Shown piece after piece: positions 1 through 9,863 of a stretch of DNA of 64,000 bases. This DNA comes from Candidatus Roseilinea sp. Lineage in GTDB: Bacteria > Chloroflexota > Anaerolineae > J036 > Brachytrichaceae. Positions within the stretch are counted from its first letter, which is position 1. Each line of letters opens with the position of its first letter. The stretch spans positions 4,216,001-4,280,000 of the forward strand of contig AP024676.1 of the NCBI GenBank assembly GCA_025998955.1, in the 5' to 3' direction. The position numbers and the translations under genes were made by a program. The notes under the pieces were generated by a model. It saw only the letters and a program-made list of their open reading frames with translations. It was not told where the DNA came from and ran no database searches.

Positions 1-447
1 CATCGGCGCCATCTCGACTGCCGGCTCGGCCGGCGCGGGCGCGGGCAACTCGCGTTGCGGCAGCATTTCCGCAGCCGGTGCAGCAGGCGCGGCTGCCGGA
101 GCGACTGCAGGCGCTGAGGCAAAGGGTGCCGGGCGAAACAACTCGAACGTCACCAGCAAGACGAAGAGCGCCGTTGCTGCCAGCGAACCCAGCCGAAAGA
201 CCCACGGAGAGAACGCAGACCGGCGTGGCTCAGGCGCGGCCTTCTTTTGGCCAGCGTCGAGCGGCAAGATGAAGTTGCGCGGCGGCTGCAGCGCCGGCAA
301 CGCGCGCGCCTCGCGGATGAGCAGGCGCGTGACCGCGACGCGCCGGCGTAGCGCCGGGTCTTGCGCTATCCGCGCGTCGAACGCAGCACGCTCGGCCTCG
401 TTCAGCCTGCCGTCCACGTAAGCGGAGATCAACTCGTCTTCGTTCAT
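1..447 (-). CDS. Anti-sigma factor, membrane-anchored (C-terminus cut by window edge)
   Basis: The ATG at 445-447 opens a frame that runs off the left edge (149 codons visible). It begins MNEDELISAYVDGRLNEAER, the acidic start typical of small anti-sigma factors, followed by a basic stretch, one hydrophobic segment (about residues 85-102, LGSLAATALFVLLVTFELF) and an Ala/Pro-rich tail. No Cys/His zinc motif is seen in the visible part. It starts 11 bp after the sigma factor stop, so the two are probably co-transcribed and the product likely holds that sigma factor at the membrane. The role is inferred from position and architecture. Confidence 0.75.
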   Translation of the reverse strand, partial: MNEDELISAYVDGRLNEAERAAFDARIAQDPALRRRVAVTRLLIREARALPALQPPRNFILPLDAGQKKAAPEPRRSAFSPWVFRLGSLAATALFVLLVTFELFRPAPFASAPAVAPAAAPAAPAAEMLPQRELPAPAPAEPAVEMAPM

Positions 448-458
448 CGTCCTTCCCA

Positions 459-1046
459 TTACTGACGAAATTCATCCGGCAGCAGTTCCTCGTGCGCCAG
501 CAGCGCGTCGCGCAGCTTGGCACGTGCCCGGCTCAGGCGACTCTTCACCGTGCCGAGCGATACTTGCATCGCCTCGGCAATCTCCTCGTAACTCAAGCCC
601 TGAATATCGGATAACACGAACGTGATGCGTTGATCGGGCGGCAACTGCAACGCCGCACGCGCAATGAACCGGCGCAGCTCCTTGCGCTCGGCGACATCCA
701 GGGGGTCTTCAACCGCGGCGGGCAGCACATCGGCCAGGCTATGCCCTTCATCGGTGTCGTCGCCTTCGAGCGAGGTCGCCGGCCGGCGCTTCGCGTAGCG
801 CAGCGCATCGTAACAAGCGTTGGTCACCGTGCGCAACAGCCAGCTCTTGAACGAGCCGCCGCGATAGTCGTTGATGTGTGTGAACGCCGAAAGGAACGCT
901 TCCTGCGTCGCATCGGCGGCGGCCGACGGCTCGCCCAGGATGCGATAGGCGACGTTGTAGACCTGCGCCTGGTAAGTCAGCACCAGTTGGTTGAACGAGG
1001 CCACATCGCCGCGCTGCGCCGCGCGAATCAACGCCGCTTCATCCAT
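459..1046 (-). CDS. ECF-type RNA polymerase sigma factor
   Basis: This 195-aa protein has the two sigma-70 regions of an extracytoplasmic-function sigma factor. Region 2 spans about residues 12-85 and includes [11 protein letters not shown]; region 4 spans about 130-185 with [20 protein letters not shown] as the helix-turn-helix. It directs RNA polymerase to a specific promoter set. The gene overlaps the end of aroQ by 8 bp and precedes an anti-sigma gene, so it lies at the end of the shikimate operon. Its link to aromatic metabolism is unknown and may be only positional. Confidence 0.93.
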   Translation of the reverse strand: MDEAALIRAAQRGDVASFNQLVLTYQAQVYNVAYRILGEPSAAADATQEAFLSAFTHINDYRGGSFKSWLLRTVTNACYDALRYAKRRPATSLEGDDTDEGHSLADVLPAAVEDPLDVAERKELRRFIARAALQLPPDQRITFVLSDIQGLSYEEIAEAMQVSLGTVKSRLSRARAKLRDALLAHEELLPDEFRQ

Positions 1047-1569
1047 CGGCTCGATTGTGATGCCGCTCTGCCAGGATGTCCAGCAACGCCGCCAGGCCCA
1101 GCGTGTAGCTGCGCCAGCCGAAGCCGGCGATCACACCGACGGCCACCGGCGAGATGAATGACCGATGGCGAAAAGACTCGCGTTTGTGCACATTCGAGAG
1201 ATGAACCTCGACGCAGGGCAACGCGACTGCGCTGATGGCGTCGCGCAGGGCGACGCTGGTATGTGTCAAGCCGCCGGGGTTGATCAGGATGCCATGCGCC
1301 CATGTGCGCGCGTCATGGATGGCGTCAATCAACACGCCTTCGTGGTTCGATTGGGTGATGCGCAGCTCGGCGTTGCGCTGCGCGGCCATTTCATACAGGC
1401 GACGGTTGATGTCATCCAGCGTCACGCGGCCATACACTTCCGGCTCACGCAGGCCGAGCAGGTTTAGATTCGGGCCGTGAAGCACGAGAATTGAGAATTG
1501 AGGATTGCGAATTGAGACACCAGCGCTGCTCGCGCTTTGCTGCTCTGCCGGAGGCTGAGATCTGTTCAT
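1039..1569 (-). CDS. aroQ: 3-dehydroquinate dehydratase, type II
   Basis: AroQ catalyses trans-dehydration of 3-dehydroquinate to 3-dehydroshikimate. Family motifs are clear: [17 protein letters not shown] (active-site Tyr), [21 protein letters not shown] and [15 protein letters not shown]. At 176 aa it is about 28 residues longer than usual, and the extra is all N-terminal. The segment just before the conserved ILVLHGPN is encoded by GAGAATT-type heptamer repeats (1486-1516), giving SIRNPQFSI. No closer start codon gives a normal N-terminus, so a repeat seems to have been captured into the frame. It is the last pathway gene of the operon. Confidence 0.95.
   Translation of the reverse strand: MNRSQPPAEQQSASSAGVSIRNPQFSILVLHGPNLNLLGLREPEVYGRVTLDDINRRLYEMAAQRNAELRITQSNHEGVLIDAIHDARTWAHGILINPGGLTHTSVALRDAISAVALPCVEVHLSNVHKRESFRHRSFISPVAVGVIAGFGWRSYTLGLAALLDILAERHHNRADG
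1486..1516. repeat. Heptamer array GAGAATT inside the 5' end of aroQ
   Basis: GAGAATT, GAGAATT, GAGGATT, GCGAATT, GAGAC occur in phase and encode part of the extra N-terminus of AroQ. Confidence 0.9.
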
Positions 1570-1603
1570 CGGATGCTGTATTCTGACCTCTGATTGCTGC
1601 TCT

Positions 1604-3259
1604 TCACCCCAACCATGCCAACGTGTCTTTCGCTATTGCTTCCGGCATCGCATCGCTCACGAACGCATCGCCCGGCGCGCGCAGCAGGATGAAGCGAAGT
1701 TTGCCCGCGCGCTTCTTCTTGTCGCTCATCATATAACTCCAGATCGCGTCCGGCGTGAACGCCAGGTCGGCGAGCGTGTCGCGCACGTCGTCGAGCGCCG
1801 TGGGCAGGCCAACGCTGCGCAGTAGGCCGATCACTTCCTGCACCAGCGCGTCCTGGCAAAAGCCCATCGCGTGCGATAGCCGCACCGCGCACACCATGCC
1901 GAGCGATACGGCTTCGCCGTGCTTGAGCTGAAAGCGACTCCATGCCTCGATGCCGTGGCCGAAGGTGTGGCCCAGGTTGAGCAGCGCCCGACGGCCTCGC
2001 TCGAACGGATCCTCCTGCACAATCGCGCGCTTGAGCAGGATGGCATCCGTTAGCGCGCCGATGAGCGCCGGCGCGCGCCCCTCGCCCAACGCGCCGCGCG
2101 CAGCGGCCTCGCGCAATCGCGCGTAAGCCTCGCCGCCGCTGAGCAACGCCGCTTTGATGATCTCGGCCAGGCCGCAGCGCAGCTCACGCGTCGGCAGCGA
2201 CTCGAGCACGCCCACATCGGCGACGACCAGATCGGGCTGCTTGAACGCGCCGACGAGGTTCTTGCCGAAGTCGGTGTCCACGCCCACCTTGCCGCCGATG
2301 CTGGAATCGGCCATCGCCAGTAGCGACGTAGGCACCTGGACGAGCGGCACGCCGCGCAGAAAGGTTGCCGCCGCAAAGCCGGCGGTGTCACCGACAACCC
2401 CGCCGCCCAGGGCGATCACCGCGCTGGTGCGTTCCATGCCCTGCGCGCTGAAGGCGCGATACATTGCCTCGACGCTGGCAAGCGTCTTGTGCGCTTCGCC
2501 GGCAGGCATGACGTGCAAAAAGCCACACAGGCCGGCGCGTTCCAGCGCGCGTAGCGCGCGCTCGCCGTAGCGGGGTGCGACCCCTTCGTCGCTCACCACG
2601 GCAAACGGGGGCGTCCATCCGCGTCCGGCCAACATGAACCCAAGCGCATCCAGCACGCCGTCACCGATCACGATGTCGTAGTGCGCGTCGGCAGCCGGGA
2701 TGTCCACCGGGATGCGCGTGTGCTCGCGCCGGTAGATGTCGCACACGATCTCCGCCACCTCATCTGGCCCGCGCCGCGAGGTATCCACCCAGTAGTGCAT
2801 TTGCGCGTATTTGGGCGCGCGTTCGCGCAGCAGGTGGGCGATGCGCGCAGCTACATCGTCGCCGCGCAGCATTGGGCGTTGGGCAGCCGCCGATTCGCCG
2901 CCTACGCGCTGTAGGATGACCTCGGGTGTGGCAGTCAGACACACGCCGACACCGCTGCCCAGCAGCATGGCCCGGTTGGCGTCGTCCACGATCATGCCGC
3001 CGCCGGTGGCGACGACGCATCCGTGGCGCGCGCTCAGTTCGGCCACCAGCTCGCGCTCGCGGGCGCGGAAGTAGTCCTCACCGCGCGACGCGAAGATCGC
3101 CGGGATCGGCATGCCCTCGCGCCGGCCGATCTCTTCGTCGGCATCCACGAAGTCCAGTCCCAACCGCTGCGCGCACAGCCGGCCAACAGTGCTTTTGCCC
3201 GTGCCCATGAAGCCGGCCAGGATCAGGTTGCGATGCGCGAGAGCGATGCTGTCGGCCAT
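1604..3259 (-). CDS. aroKB: Bifunctional shikimate kinase / 3-dehydroquinate synthase
   Basis: This 551-aa fusion carries shikimate kinase (about residues 1-180) and 3-dehydroquinate synthase (about 190-551). The kinase has the P-loop GFMGTGKST, the shikimate-binding DADEEIG and TGGGMI. The synthase has the NAD-binding [13 protein letters not shown], the metal-ligand segments GLAEIIKAA and [14 protein letters not shown], and [11 protein letters not shown] longer frame starting at 3415 exists, but residues before [16 protein letters not shown] overlap aroC and resemble nothing, so the ATG at 3257-3259 is chosen, 11 bp after the aroC stop. An AroKB fusion is also known from Thermotoga. Confidence 0.95.
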   Translation of the reverse strand: MADSIALAHRNLILAGFMGTGKSTVGRLCAQRLGLDFVDADEEIGRREGMPIPAIFASRGEDYFRARERELVAELSARHGCVVATGGGMIVDDANRAMLLGSGVGVCLTATPEVILQRVGGESAAAQRPMLRGDDVAARIAHLLRERAPKYAQMHYWVDTSRRGPDEVAEIVCDIYRREHTRIPVDIPAADAHYDIVIGDGVLDALGFMLAGRGWTPPFAVVSDEGVAPRYGERALRALERAGLCGFLHVMPAGEAHKTLASVEAMYRAFSAQGMERTSAVIALGGGVVGDTAGFAAATFLRGVPLVQVPTSLLAMADSSIGGKVGVDTDFGKNLVGAFKQPDLVVADVGVLESLPTRELRCGLAEIIKAALLSGGEAYARLREAAARGALGEGRAPALIGALTDAILLKRAIVQEDPFERGRRALLNLGHTFGHGIEAWSRFQLKHGEAVSLGMVCAVRLSHAMGFCQDALVQEVIGLLRSVGLPTALDDVRDTLADLAFTPDAIWSYMMSDKKKRAGKLRFILLRAPGDAFVSDAMPEAIAKDTLAWLG

Positions 3260-3270
3260 GTCTTGCAGGA

Positions 3271-4455
3271 TCACTCGTAGCCGAAGCGCCAGGGGATGGC
3301 ATCCATCGGCAGGTCTTCCAGCCGCAACCGGCGCAGCGCCTCGAAGCGCGGGCGCATCTCTTCCAGCGAGTCGCCCCCTAACTTCTCGATCAGCGCATCG
3401 GCGAGGACGAAGCACATCATGGCCTCGATGATGGGCACGGCGCGCGGCACCTGGCAGAAGTCGCTGCGTTCGTATTTCGTCTTCACCATCTGCCCCGTGG
3501 ACAAATCTACCGAGTCGAGCGGGTTAAGCGTAGTGGCGATAGGCTTGATCGCAGCGCGCACGATAACCGGCGCGCCGTTGGTGATGCCACCCTCTAACCC
3601 GCCCGCGTAATTGCTGCGGTGGCGGATCACCCCATCGGCGACGTAGAGTTGATCCTGAGCCTGCGTGCCGGGCCGGCGCGTCTCGGCGAAGCCGTCGCCG
3701 ATCTCGACGCCTTTGACCGCATGCACGCTCATGACCGCCTGGGCCAGCCGCCCGCTCAGTCGGCGATCCCAGTGCACATGGCTGCCCAGGCCGGGCGGGA
3801 CGTTGAGCGCGACGACTTCGATCACGCCGCCCAGCGTGTCCTTGGCCGCAATGATCTCCTGGATGCGGGCACGCATGCGCTCGGCGGTCGCCGGGTCGTA
3901 GCAGCGCACGTCGCTGGCTTCGGCCTGCGCGAAGCGTTGCAGATACGCCTCGGCGTCAACGGTCGAGGCGTGATCCGGCGTTTCCACTTCGCCGATGCTG
4001 AGCACATAGCCGCCGACTGCGATGCCGAATTGCCGGAGCAGTGCGCGACAGGCCGCGCCGACCGCGACGCGCATCGTGGTTTCCCGCGCCGAAGCGCGCT
4101 CCAGCGCCAAGCGCAGCTCGCGGTAGCCGTACTTCACCGCGCCGGTCAGGTCGGCATGTCCGGGGCGGGGGATGGTCATCGGCTCGATCTCGCGATCCTT
4201 CCACTTCACATGGTCGAGGTTCTCGACGATGAAAGCGATCGGGCCGCCGGTCGTCTTGCCGTTCATCACGCCGGCGGTGATGCGGGCGTGGTCGCGCTCG
4301 ATCTTCATGCGCCCACCGCTGCCGTAGCCTTGCTGCCGACGGGCGAGGTCGTGGTCAATGTCCTCAGAGCATAGCGGCACGCCGGCGGGCATGCCTTCGA
4401 GGATGGCGGTGAGCGACGGCCCATGCGATTCGCCGGCGGTGAGGAATCTAAGCAT
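3271..4455 (-). CDS. aroC: Chorismate synthase
   Basis: Chorismate synthase converts EPSP to chorismate using reduced FMN. The 394-aa product begins MLRFLTAGESHGPSLTAILEG and shows RRQQGYGSGGRMKIERD, RPGHADLTGAVKYG, the second conserved-His region SVHAVKGVEIG and, near the C-terminus, EAMMCFVLADALIEK. The start at 4453-4455 overlaps the aroE stop by 8 bp, indicating translational coupling. An upstream extension to 4560 lies in another frame of aroE and is rejected. Confidence 0.96.
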   Translation of the reverse strand: MLRFLTAGESHGPSLTAILEGMPAGVPLCSEDIDHDLARRQQGYGSGGRMKIERDHARITAGVMNGKTTGGPIAFIVENLDHVKWKDREIEPMTIPRPGHADLTGAVKYGYRELRLALERASARETTMRVAVGAACRALLRQFGIAVGGYVLSIGEVETPDHASTVDAEAYLQRFAQAEASDVRCYDPATAERMRARIQEIIAAKDTLGGVIEVVALNVPPGLGSHVHWDRRLSGRLAQAVMSVHAVKGVEIGDGFAETRRPGTQAQDQLYVADGVIRHRSNYAGGLEGGITNGAPVIVRAAIKPIATTLNPLDSVDLSTGQMVKTKYERSDFCQVPRAVPIIEAMMCFVLADALIEKLGGDSLEEMRPRFEALRRLRLEDLPMDAIPWRFGYE

Positions 4456-5296
4456 CTTGGAGCGCCTCCCGCATGATAGCCGAAACGCGCGCTGCCGGCA
4501 CGCCCGTCCACTTCTCGAAGGCTGCGGCGCCTTGCTCGGCCAGCATGCCAATCCCGCCAATGGCCCGCGCGCCGGCGGCTTCTGCCCGGCGCATCAGCTT
4601 CGTCACGCGCGGCTTGTATATCAAGTCGTAGAGCACGGCGCCGGCAGGGAAGGGCACGTCGTCCGGCCACGGCGAGCTATCTTCGTCCGGCCACATGCCG
4701 GCGGAGGTGCAATTGACGATCAAGTTGGCCGTCCGACAGGCCGGATTCGACAGCGACGCGATGACGGCACAGTTCTCGCGGACCTCGCGCAAGTAGGGCG
4801 AATTCGTCAGATCGTCGAGCAACGCGTGCACGCGCGCCGGCGTGCGATTGTGTACCCACACACGCGCCCCGCGCGACGCCAGCGCATAGACGATCGCCCG
4901 CGCCGAACCGCCGGCGCCCAGCACCACCGCGCGCGTTTGTCCGTTAACGTCCACGCCGTGAAACGCCAGGTCGGCCAGGAAGCCGATCCAATCGGTGTTG
5001 TCACCCAGCAGGTAACGTTCGCGCTTGAAGACGGTGTTCACTGCGCCGATGGCACGCGCATGCTCGCTGACCCCGTTGAGGTACGGCATCACCGCCTGCT
5101 TGTGCGGGATGGTCACGTTGCAGCCGGCGATCTCTGCGCGCTCGCTCAACGCGCGCATGCGCGAAGGCAACGCTTCCGGCGGCGTGTCCCACAATTCGTA
5201 GCGCCAGTTGTTGAGCCCCACATGCGCAAAAGCTGCGTTCTGCATCTGCGGGCTTTTGCTATGCGCGACCGGGTGGCCGATCAGACCGATGAGCAT
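4448..5296 (-). CDS. aroE: Shikimate dehydrogenase
   Basis: This 282-aa NADP-dependent enzyme reduces 3-dehydroshikimate to shikimate. Substrate-binding motifs are GHPVAHSKSPQMQN, CNVTIPHKQ (catalytic Lys) and GDNTDWIGF. The nucleotide-binding loop is VVLGAGGSARAIVYAL, and IGGIGMLAEQGAAAFEKWTG matches the C-terminal family signature. It overlaps aroC by 8 bp. A block of GATTGGA repeats lies just upstream, between it and aroA. Confidence 0.96.
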   Translation of the reverse strand: MLIGLIGHPVAHSKSPQMQNAAFAHVGLNNWRYELWDTPPEALPSRMRALSERAEIAGCNVTIPHKQAVMPYLNGVSEHARAIGAVNTVFKRERYLLGDNTDWIGFLADLAFHGVDVNGQTRAVVLGAGGSARAIVYALASRGARVWVHNRTPARVHALLDDLTNSPYLREVRENCAVIASLSNPACRTANLIVNCTSAGMWPDEDSSPWPDDVPFPAGAVLYDLIYKPRVTKLMRRAEAAGARAIGGIGMLAEQGAAAFEKWTGVPAARVSAIMREALQDA

Positions 5297-5307
5297 GGAT
5301 GATCCCT

Positions 5308-5345
5308 AGAGATTGGAGATTGGAGATTGGAGATTGGAGATTGAC
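5308..5345. repeat. Heptamer tandem repeat GATTGGA (about 5 copies)
   Basis: Near-perfect head-to-tail copies of GATTGGA fill the gap between aroE and aroA. It is the cleanest example of the 7-bp repeat class in this window and begins 12 bp upstream of the aroE start. Confidence 0.95.
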
Positions 5346-5379
5346 GAACTGACAACTTGATGCCCAACGGATTGGATTC

Positions 5380-5455
5380 ATGATCCACGATCTACGCTCC
5401 ACGACCGGCAACCGGCGACCAGCAACTACCGACCAGCGACCAACGACGACAGGTC
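5380..5455. repeat. Degenerate heptamer repeat (CGACCAG-type) running into aroA
   Basis: Read in steps of seven the sequence gives CGATCTA, CGCTCCA, CGACCGG, CAACCGG, CGACCAG, CAACTAC, CGACCAG, CGACCAA, CGACGAC. The array crosses the aroA stop, so the last residues of AroA (SSLVAGR) are repeat-encoded. The unit differs from GATTGGA next to it, but the period is the same. Confidence 0.85.
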
Positions 5456-6748
5456 GTGGAAGAACGTTGGGTAGGTCTTGGCCACACATTCTGCACCGAG
5501 GATGGTGGTCTCGCCTTCGGCGCACAGCGCAGCGACGGCCAGTGCCATCGCCACGCGGTGATCACCTAAGCCATCCACGACTGCGCCACGCAAGCGTGCC
5601 GGCCCCTCGACGACGAAGCCATCCGCCGTCGCCTCAATCCGCGCGCCCATTTTGCGCAGCTCGCCCACGAAGCCCTCGAGCCGGTTGCTCTCTTTCACGC
5701 GCAGCTCCTCGGCGTCGCGCACGATGGTGACGCCGTGTGCTTGCGTCGCTGCGACGGCGAAGATGGGAAACTCGTCAATCATGCGCGGCGTGAGCGCACC
5801 TCCGACCCCGATGCCGCGCAGTTCACTGCCGATGACTTCCAAGTCACCCACCGGCTCGCCACCCTCCTCGCGCAGGTCGGTCGCGGTCACAGTGGCACCC
5901 ATCGCTCGTAAGGCATCGAGCAGGCCGGTGCGTGTCGGGTTCAAGCCTACCTCCACCAACCGGAGATGCGCGCCGGGCGTGATCGCCGCCGCGACGAGGG
6001 AGAACGCCGCCGACGAGAAGTCTGCCGGAACGAGCATGTCCAGCGCGCGCAGCGGCTTATGCGGCGGGTGCACGGTGATGCGGCTGGCGTCCCCTTCTGC
6101 TTCGACGATCACTTCGATACCGACAGCGCGCAACATGCGCTCGGTGTGGTCGCGCGTGGGCGCCGGCTCACGGACGGTCACCGGGGCGTCGGCATACAGC
6201 CCTGCCAGCAACAGCGCGCTCTTCACCTGCGCGCTGGCGATGGGCATGTCGTAAGTCAGGCCGTGCAGCGGGCTGCTTGCGGCACGAAGGGTCAGCGGCG
6301 CACAGCCGTTTGCGTCTTCGATCTGCGCGCCCATCCGGCGCAGCGGCTCGGTGACGCGACGCATCGGCCGGCGGCGCAATTGCTCGCTGCCGTCCAGCAC
6401 GGAATCGAACTTCTGGCCGGCCAGGAAGCCGGCCAGCAACCGCATCGTCGTGCCGGACGAGTTGCAGAACAGCGGCTGTGCCGGCGCGCGCAGGCCACGC
6501 AAGCCCCGGCCGGGGATGCGCAAGCCCAGTGGATCGCAGCCGCTGCTGAGCGGGGCGACCTGCACGCCGAGCGCGGTGACGCAGCCCAGCGCGGCGCTCG
6601 TGTCGTCGCTCTCCAACGGCTCGCGGATGCGGCTGACGCCCTCGGCTATGCTGGCCAGGATGGCCGCGCGCACGGTGATGCTGCGGTCACTGGGGACGCG
6701 CAGCATGCCGCGCAGCGCGCGCGCCGGTTGGATGATCTCCGTGGTCAT
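5426..6748 (-). CDS. aroA: 3-phosphoshikimate 1-carboxyvinyltransferase (EPSP synthase)
   Basis: EPSP synthase joins shikimate-3-phosphate with PEP. The 440-aa protein starts with RALRGMLRVPSDRSITVRAA, where the usual PGDKS is PSDRS. It has LFCNSSGTTMRLLAG, DGSEQLRRRPMRRV, and the C-terminal motifs DEFPIFAVAA, RVKESNRLEG and GDHRVAMALAVAAL. The variant PSDRSI replaces the common Lys by Arg, so the catalytic properties may differ. The start overlaps the tyrA stop by 4 nt. The extreme C-terminus is encoded by a heptamer repeat. Confidence 0.95.
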   Translation of the reverse strand: MTTEIIQPARALRGMLRVPSDRSITVRAAILASIAEGVSRIREPLESDDTSAALGCVTALGVQVAPLSSGCDPLGLRIPGRGLRGLRAPAQPLFCNSSGTTMRLLAGFLAGQKFDSVLDGSEQLRRRPMRRVTEPLRRMGAQIEDANGCAPLTLRAASSPLHGLTYDMPIASAQVKSALLLAGLYADAPVTVREPAPTRDHTERMLRAVGIEVIVEAEGDASRITVHPPHKPLRALDMLVPADFSSAAFSLVAAAITPGAHLRLVEVGLNPTRTGLLDALRAMGATVTATDLREEGGEPVGDLEVIGSELRGIGVGGALTPRMIDEFPIFAVAATQAHGVTIVRDAEELRVKESNRLEGFVGELRKMGARIEATADGFVVEGPARLRGAVVDGLGDHRVAMALAVAALCAEGETTILGAECVAKTYPTFFHDLSSLVAGR

Positions 6749-7596
6749 CGAAAGTGGGCTTTGCGCGCTCGAGCCGCCGCGATGAGGAAGGCACGCAGCC
6801 CCTCCTCATCGCGGCGCTCCAGCAGCGCGGTGAACTGGTCCAACGTGAATTGCAGATCGCGCACCGCGCCGAGCACGGCGTCGGCGTTGGTGAGCAGGAT
6901 GTCCAGCCACATGGTCACATCGCTGGCCGCCACGCGCGAGGTGTCGCGAAAGCCGCCGGCCATCACCTCCCACACCTCGGGGTGATTCAGGCTGAACTGG
7001 TCGGCCGTCGTCACCAGCGCGACGGCCAGCGTATAGGGCAGATGGCTGGCGAAAGCGAGCAGCCCGTCATGCTGCTCGACGCTGACTTCTCGCGGCACGG
7101 CGCCGACCCGCTCGGCCAGGGTGCGGACGACGGTCAGCGCTTCGTCGTCCGTGCGTCGGGCTCGCGTGAGCAGCCAGGGCGCCCCGCGATACAACGAGGC
7201 TTCGGCAGCGTCTATGCCGGCGATTTCTTTGCCGCACATCGGGTGTGAGCCGACGGCACGCAGGTGTGCCGGCAGCGCGTCCATCGCACGGACGATCTCG
7301 GTCTTGGTGCTGCCCATGTCGGTGATGATCGCCCCAGGCCGGCAAATATCGGCGAGCTGCGCGATCTGCTCGATCAGCACGCGCACCGGCGTGCACAGCA
7401 CGACCACGTCGGCCTCGCGTGCGGCGCTCAACTCCGGTGAAACGACGTCGGCAAAGCCGCGCGCCTGCGCTTTGCGCAGCGTCTCGGCGCTGCGCGAGAC
7501 ACCGATCAACCGGCCGTCGTAGCCGTTCGCCCGCAGCGCCAGGGCGAACGAGGCGCCCATCAGGCCCAGGCCAACGATGCAGAGGGTATGTGTCAC
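6745..7596 (-). CDS. tyrA: Prephenate dehydrogenase
   Basis: TyrA oxidatively decarboxylates prephenate to 4-hydroxyphenylpyruvate for tyrosine. The 283-aa protein has the NAD fold motif CIVGLGLMGASFALAL, then ITDMGSTKTEI, GSHPMCGKEIAGIDAAEASLY (catalytic His region), ASHLPYTLAVAL and AGGFRDTSRVAASDVTMW. There is no ACT domain, so feedback control must lie elsewhere. The GTG start at 7594-7596 sits inside a heptamer-repeat block (ACGTCTT copies). It overlaps aroA by 4 nt. Confidence 0.94.
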   Translation of the reverse strand: MTHTLCIVGLGLMGASFALALRANGYDGRLIGVSRSAETLRKAQARGFADVVSPELSAAREADVVVLCTPVRVLIEQIAQLADICRPGAIITDMGSTKTEIVRAMDALPAHLRAVGSHPMCGKEIAGIDAAEASLYRGAPWLLTRARRTDDEALTVVRTLAERVGAVPREVSVEQHDGLLAFASHLPYTLAVALVTTADQFSLNHPEVWEVMAGGFRDTSRVAASDVTMWLDILLTNADAVLGAVRDLQFTLDQFTALLERRDEEGLRAFLIAAARARKAHFR

Positions 7597-7664
7597 GTCT
7601 TACGTCTTGCGTGTGGCGTATCGGGTGTTGCATTTTGCGCGATACGCACAATACGCAAGTCTAT
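7594..7664. repeat. Heptamer repeat block between tyrA and DAHP synthase
   Basis: Seven-base steps read ACGTCTT, ACGTCTT, GCGTGTG, GCGTATC, GGGTGTT, GCATTTT. The block also contains a 7-bp inverted pair, GCGTATC/GATACGC, that can form a hairpin. It includes the tyrA start codon. Confidence 0.8.
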
Positions 7665-8686
7665 ACCGCGCGATCCACTGCCGCTGCAACGCGCCGCACC
7701 TGCTCGAACAACTCGCAGTAGCGCTGCGGGGTGAGTGTCTGCGCGCCGTCGCTCACGGCCTTCGATGGATCGGGGTGCACCTCGATGATCAGCCCGTCGG
7801 CGCCGGCGGCGACGGCTGCTTTGGCAATCGGCGTGACGTATTCCCACTTGCCCGTGCCGTGTGACGGATCCACGATCACCGGCAGATGCGAAAGCTCCTT
7901 CAACACCGGCACGGCGTTGATGTCGAGCGTGTTACGCGTGTATCGCTCGAAAGTGCGGATGCCGCGCTCGCAGAGCATCACGTCGTAGTTGCCGTGCGAG
8001 AGGATGTATTCCGCTGCCATGAGCAGTTCTTCCATCGTCGCGCTCAGGCCGCGCTTGAGCAGCACCGGCTTGTGCGCCTCGCCGACGGCGTGCAATAGGG
8101 GGAAGTTTTGCATGTTGCGCGCGCCGACTTGCAGTATGTCGGCGTACTTCGCCACCAGCGGCACTTGCTCCGGCGACATCACCTCGGTGACGATGGCCAA
8201 TCCGTAAGCGTCGCGCGCCTCGGCCATCCACTTCAGCGCCTCTTCGCCATGGCCCTGGAAGGAATATGGCGAGGTGCGTGGCTTGAACGCGCCGCCGCGC
8301 AAGATGGTCGCGCCGGCCTCCTTTACGGCGCGCGCGCTCTCCATGATTTGCTCGCGGCTCTCCACGGCGCATGGACCGGCCATCATTGCCAGATGCGTGT
8401 TGCCGATGGCGATGGTGCGGTGCTTCACGCGCAGTTGGATCACGGTGTTCTGCTTTTTGAAGTCGCGACTGGCCAACTTGAACGGCCGCAGGATCGGCAG
8501 CACGCGCTCGACGCCGCTCAACAGTTCGAGCGTCGCCGGGTCTATCGGACGCTCGTCTCCGACCATGCCGATGATCGTGCGCTCTTCACCCTCGGAGAGA
8601 TGCGCGCGCATGCCGATGGACTCGATATGCCTGATTACGCCGGCGATCTCTGACGCGGACGCGCCGGCCTTCATGACGATGACCAT
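7661..8686 (-). CDS. aroF: DAHP synthase, type I-beta (AroF/archaeal-like)
   Basis: This enzyme condenses PEP and erythrose-4-phosphate, the first step of the shikimate pathway. The product is about 341 aa. An N-terminal ferredoxin-like regulatory domain ([18 protein letters not shown] onwards, about 70 residues) precedes the TIM barrel with [44 protein letters not shown] and [15 protein letters not shown]. The start is taken at 8686 because GTAGGAAGC lies directly upstream; two ATGs at 8701 and 8698 are alternatives. It is only distantly related to the DAHP synthase encoded just upstream. Confidence 0.95.
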   Translation of the reverse strand: MVIVMKAGASASEIAGVIRHIESIGMRAHLSEGEERTIIGMVGDERPIDPATLELLSGVERVLPILRPFKLASRDFKKQNTVIQLRVKHRTIAIGNTHLAMMAGPCAVESREQIMESARAVKEAGATILRGGAFKPRTSPYSFQGHGEEALKWMAEARDAYGLAIVTEVMSPEQVPLVAKYADILQVGARNMQNFPLLHAVGEAHKPVLLKRGLSATMEELLMAAEYILSHGNYDVMLCERGIRTFERYTRNTLDINAVPVLKELSHLPVIVDPSHGTGKWEYVTPIAKAAVAAGADGLIIEVHPDPSKAVSDGAQTLTPQRYCELFEQVRRVAAAVDRAV

Positions 8687-8738
8687 GCTTCCTACCATCA
8701 CATTCGCTGAAACTCACATGATCTGTGGCGCGCCGGTG

Positions 8739-9845
8739 CTATATGACCGCCACCTTCCCGTTCACGTGCTCGGTCGCACGGAGAGCCGGTTGACGATGTC
8801 GCCGGGCGCGCACGGCTTCGGCCAGCCGGTCGAGTATGCACTCGGTATCCGCCCAGCCGATGCAGGCGTCGGTGATACTCTTGCCATATTCGAGTGGCGC
8901 GCCGGGGACGAGATCCTGCCGGCCGGCGACCAGGTGCGACTCGAGCATTACACCGGCAATGGCGCACTCGCCTGCCTCGATCTGCTGCGCCACGTCCTCT
9001 GCGACCAAGAGCTGATTCTCGTGCTTCTTGTTGCTGTTGCCGTGCGAGCAGTCAATCATCAAGCGAGGCGACAGGCCGTCGCGCAGGAGCGCCTCCGCCG
9101 TCGCGCGCACGCTGGCGTTGTCGTAGTTGGGCGTCTTGCCGCCGCGCAGCACGATGTGGCAGTCGTCGTTGCCGGCGGTATGCACGATGGCGCTGATGCC
9201 GCCCTTGGTGACCGAAAGAAAATGATGCGGCTGGCGGGCGGCCTTGATCGCGTCAATCGCAATCTTGATGTTGCCGTCGGTGCCGTTCTTGAAGCCGACC
9301 GGGCACGACAGGCCGCTGGCCAGCTCGCGGTGCACTTGCGATTCGGTCGTGCGCGCGCCGATGGCACCCCACGCGATCAGATCGGCGACGTACTGCGGTG
9401 AGATGGTATCGAGGTATTCTGTAGCTGCCGGCACGCCCAACTCGCTGACATCCAGCAACAGCTTGCGCGCCAGCCGCAGCCCCTTGTTGATGCGGAACGA
9501 GCCGTCGAGGTCGGGGTCATTGATCAGCCCCTTCCAGCCCACCGTGGTGCGTGGCTTCTCGAAATACACGCGCATGATGATCTCCAACACGTCGCAGTAA
9601 CGTTCACGCACCAGCTTCAGCCGCGTCGCGTATTCGAAGGCCGCCTGCACGTCGTGCACGCTGCAGGGCCCAACCACGACGAAGACGCGATCATCATCGC
9701 CGTGCAGGATGCGGTGCACGGCGCGTCGCGTCTCGTACACCAATTTCGCCACTTCGGGCGTGATGGAGAACTCGCGCATCAGGTGTGCCGGCGGCGCCAG
9801 TTCCTTGATCTCTCGGATGCGAACGTCATCGGTTTGGTAAATCAT
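8739..9845 (-). CDS. aroG: DAHP synthase, type I-alpha (E. coli AroFGH-like)
   Basis: This 368-aa enzyme catalyses the same reaction as its neighbour but belongs to the E. coli AroG class. It starts MIYQTDDVRIREIKELAPP, closely matching the AroG N-terminus, and contains VVVGPCSVHD, MRVYFEKPRTTVGWKG, GARTTESQVHRELASGLSCP, VGFKNGTDGN, LRGGKTPNY and MIDCSHGNSNK. A longer frame to 9872 exists, but AAGGGATG lies 7 nt before the ATG at 9843-9845 and fixes the start. It is the first structural gene behind the aromatic leader-peptide attenuator. Confidence 0.95.
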   Translation of the reverse strand: MIYQTDDVRIREIKELAPPAHLMREFSITPEVAKLVYETRRAVHRILHGDDDRVFVVVGPCSVHDVQAAFEYATRLKLVRERYCDVLEIIMRVYFEKPRTTVGWKGLINDPDLDGSFRINKGLRLARKLLLDVSELGVPAATEYLDTISPQYVADLIAWGAIGARTTESQVHRELASGLSCPVGFKNGTDGNIKIAIDAIKAARQPHHFLSVTKGGISAIVHTAGNDDCHIVLRGGKTPNYDNASVRATAEALLRDGLSPRLMIDCSHGNSNKKHENQLLVAEDVAQQIEAGECAIAGVMLESHLVAGRQDLVPGAPLEYGKSITDACIGWADTECILDRLAEAVRARRHRQPALRATEHVNGKVAVI

Positions 9846-9863
9846 TGCATCATCCCTTGTGTT

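Noticed and set aside
5308-5455. Heptamer arrays as CRISPR or as terminators
   Set aside because: There are no unique spacers and the unit is 7 bp; most arrays are direct repeats without a stem and U-run.
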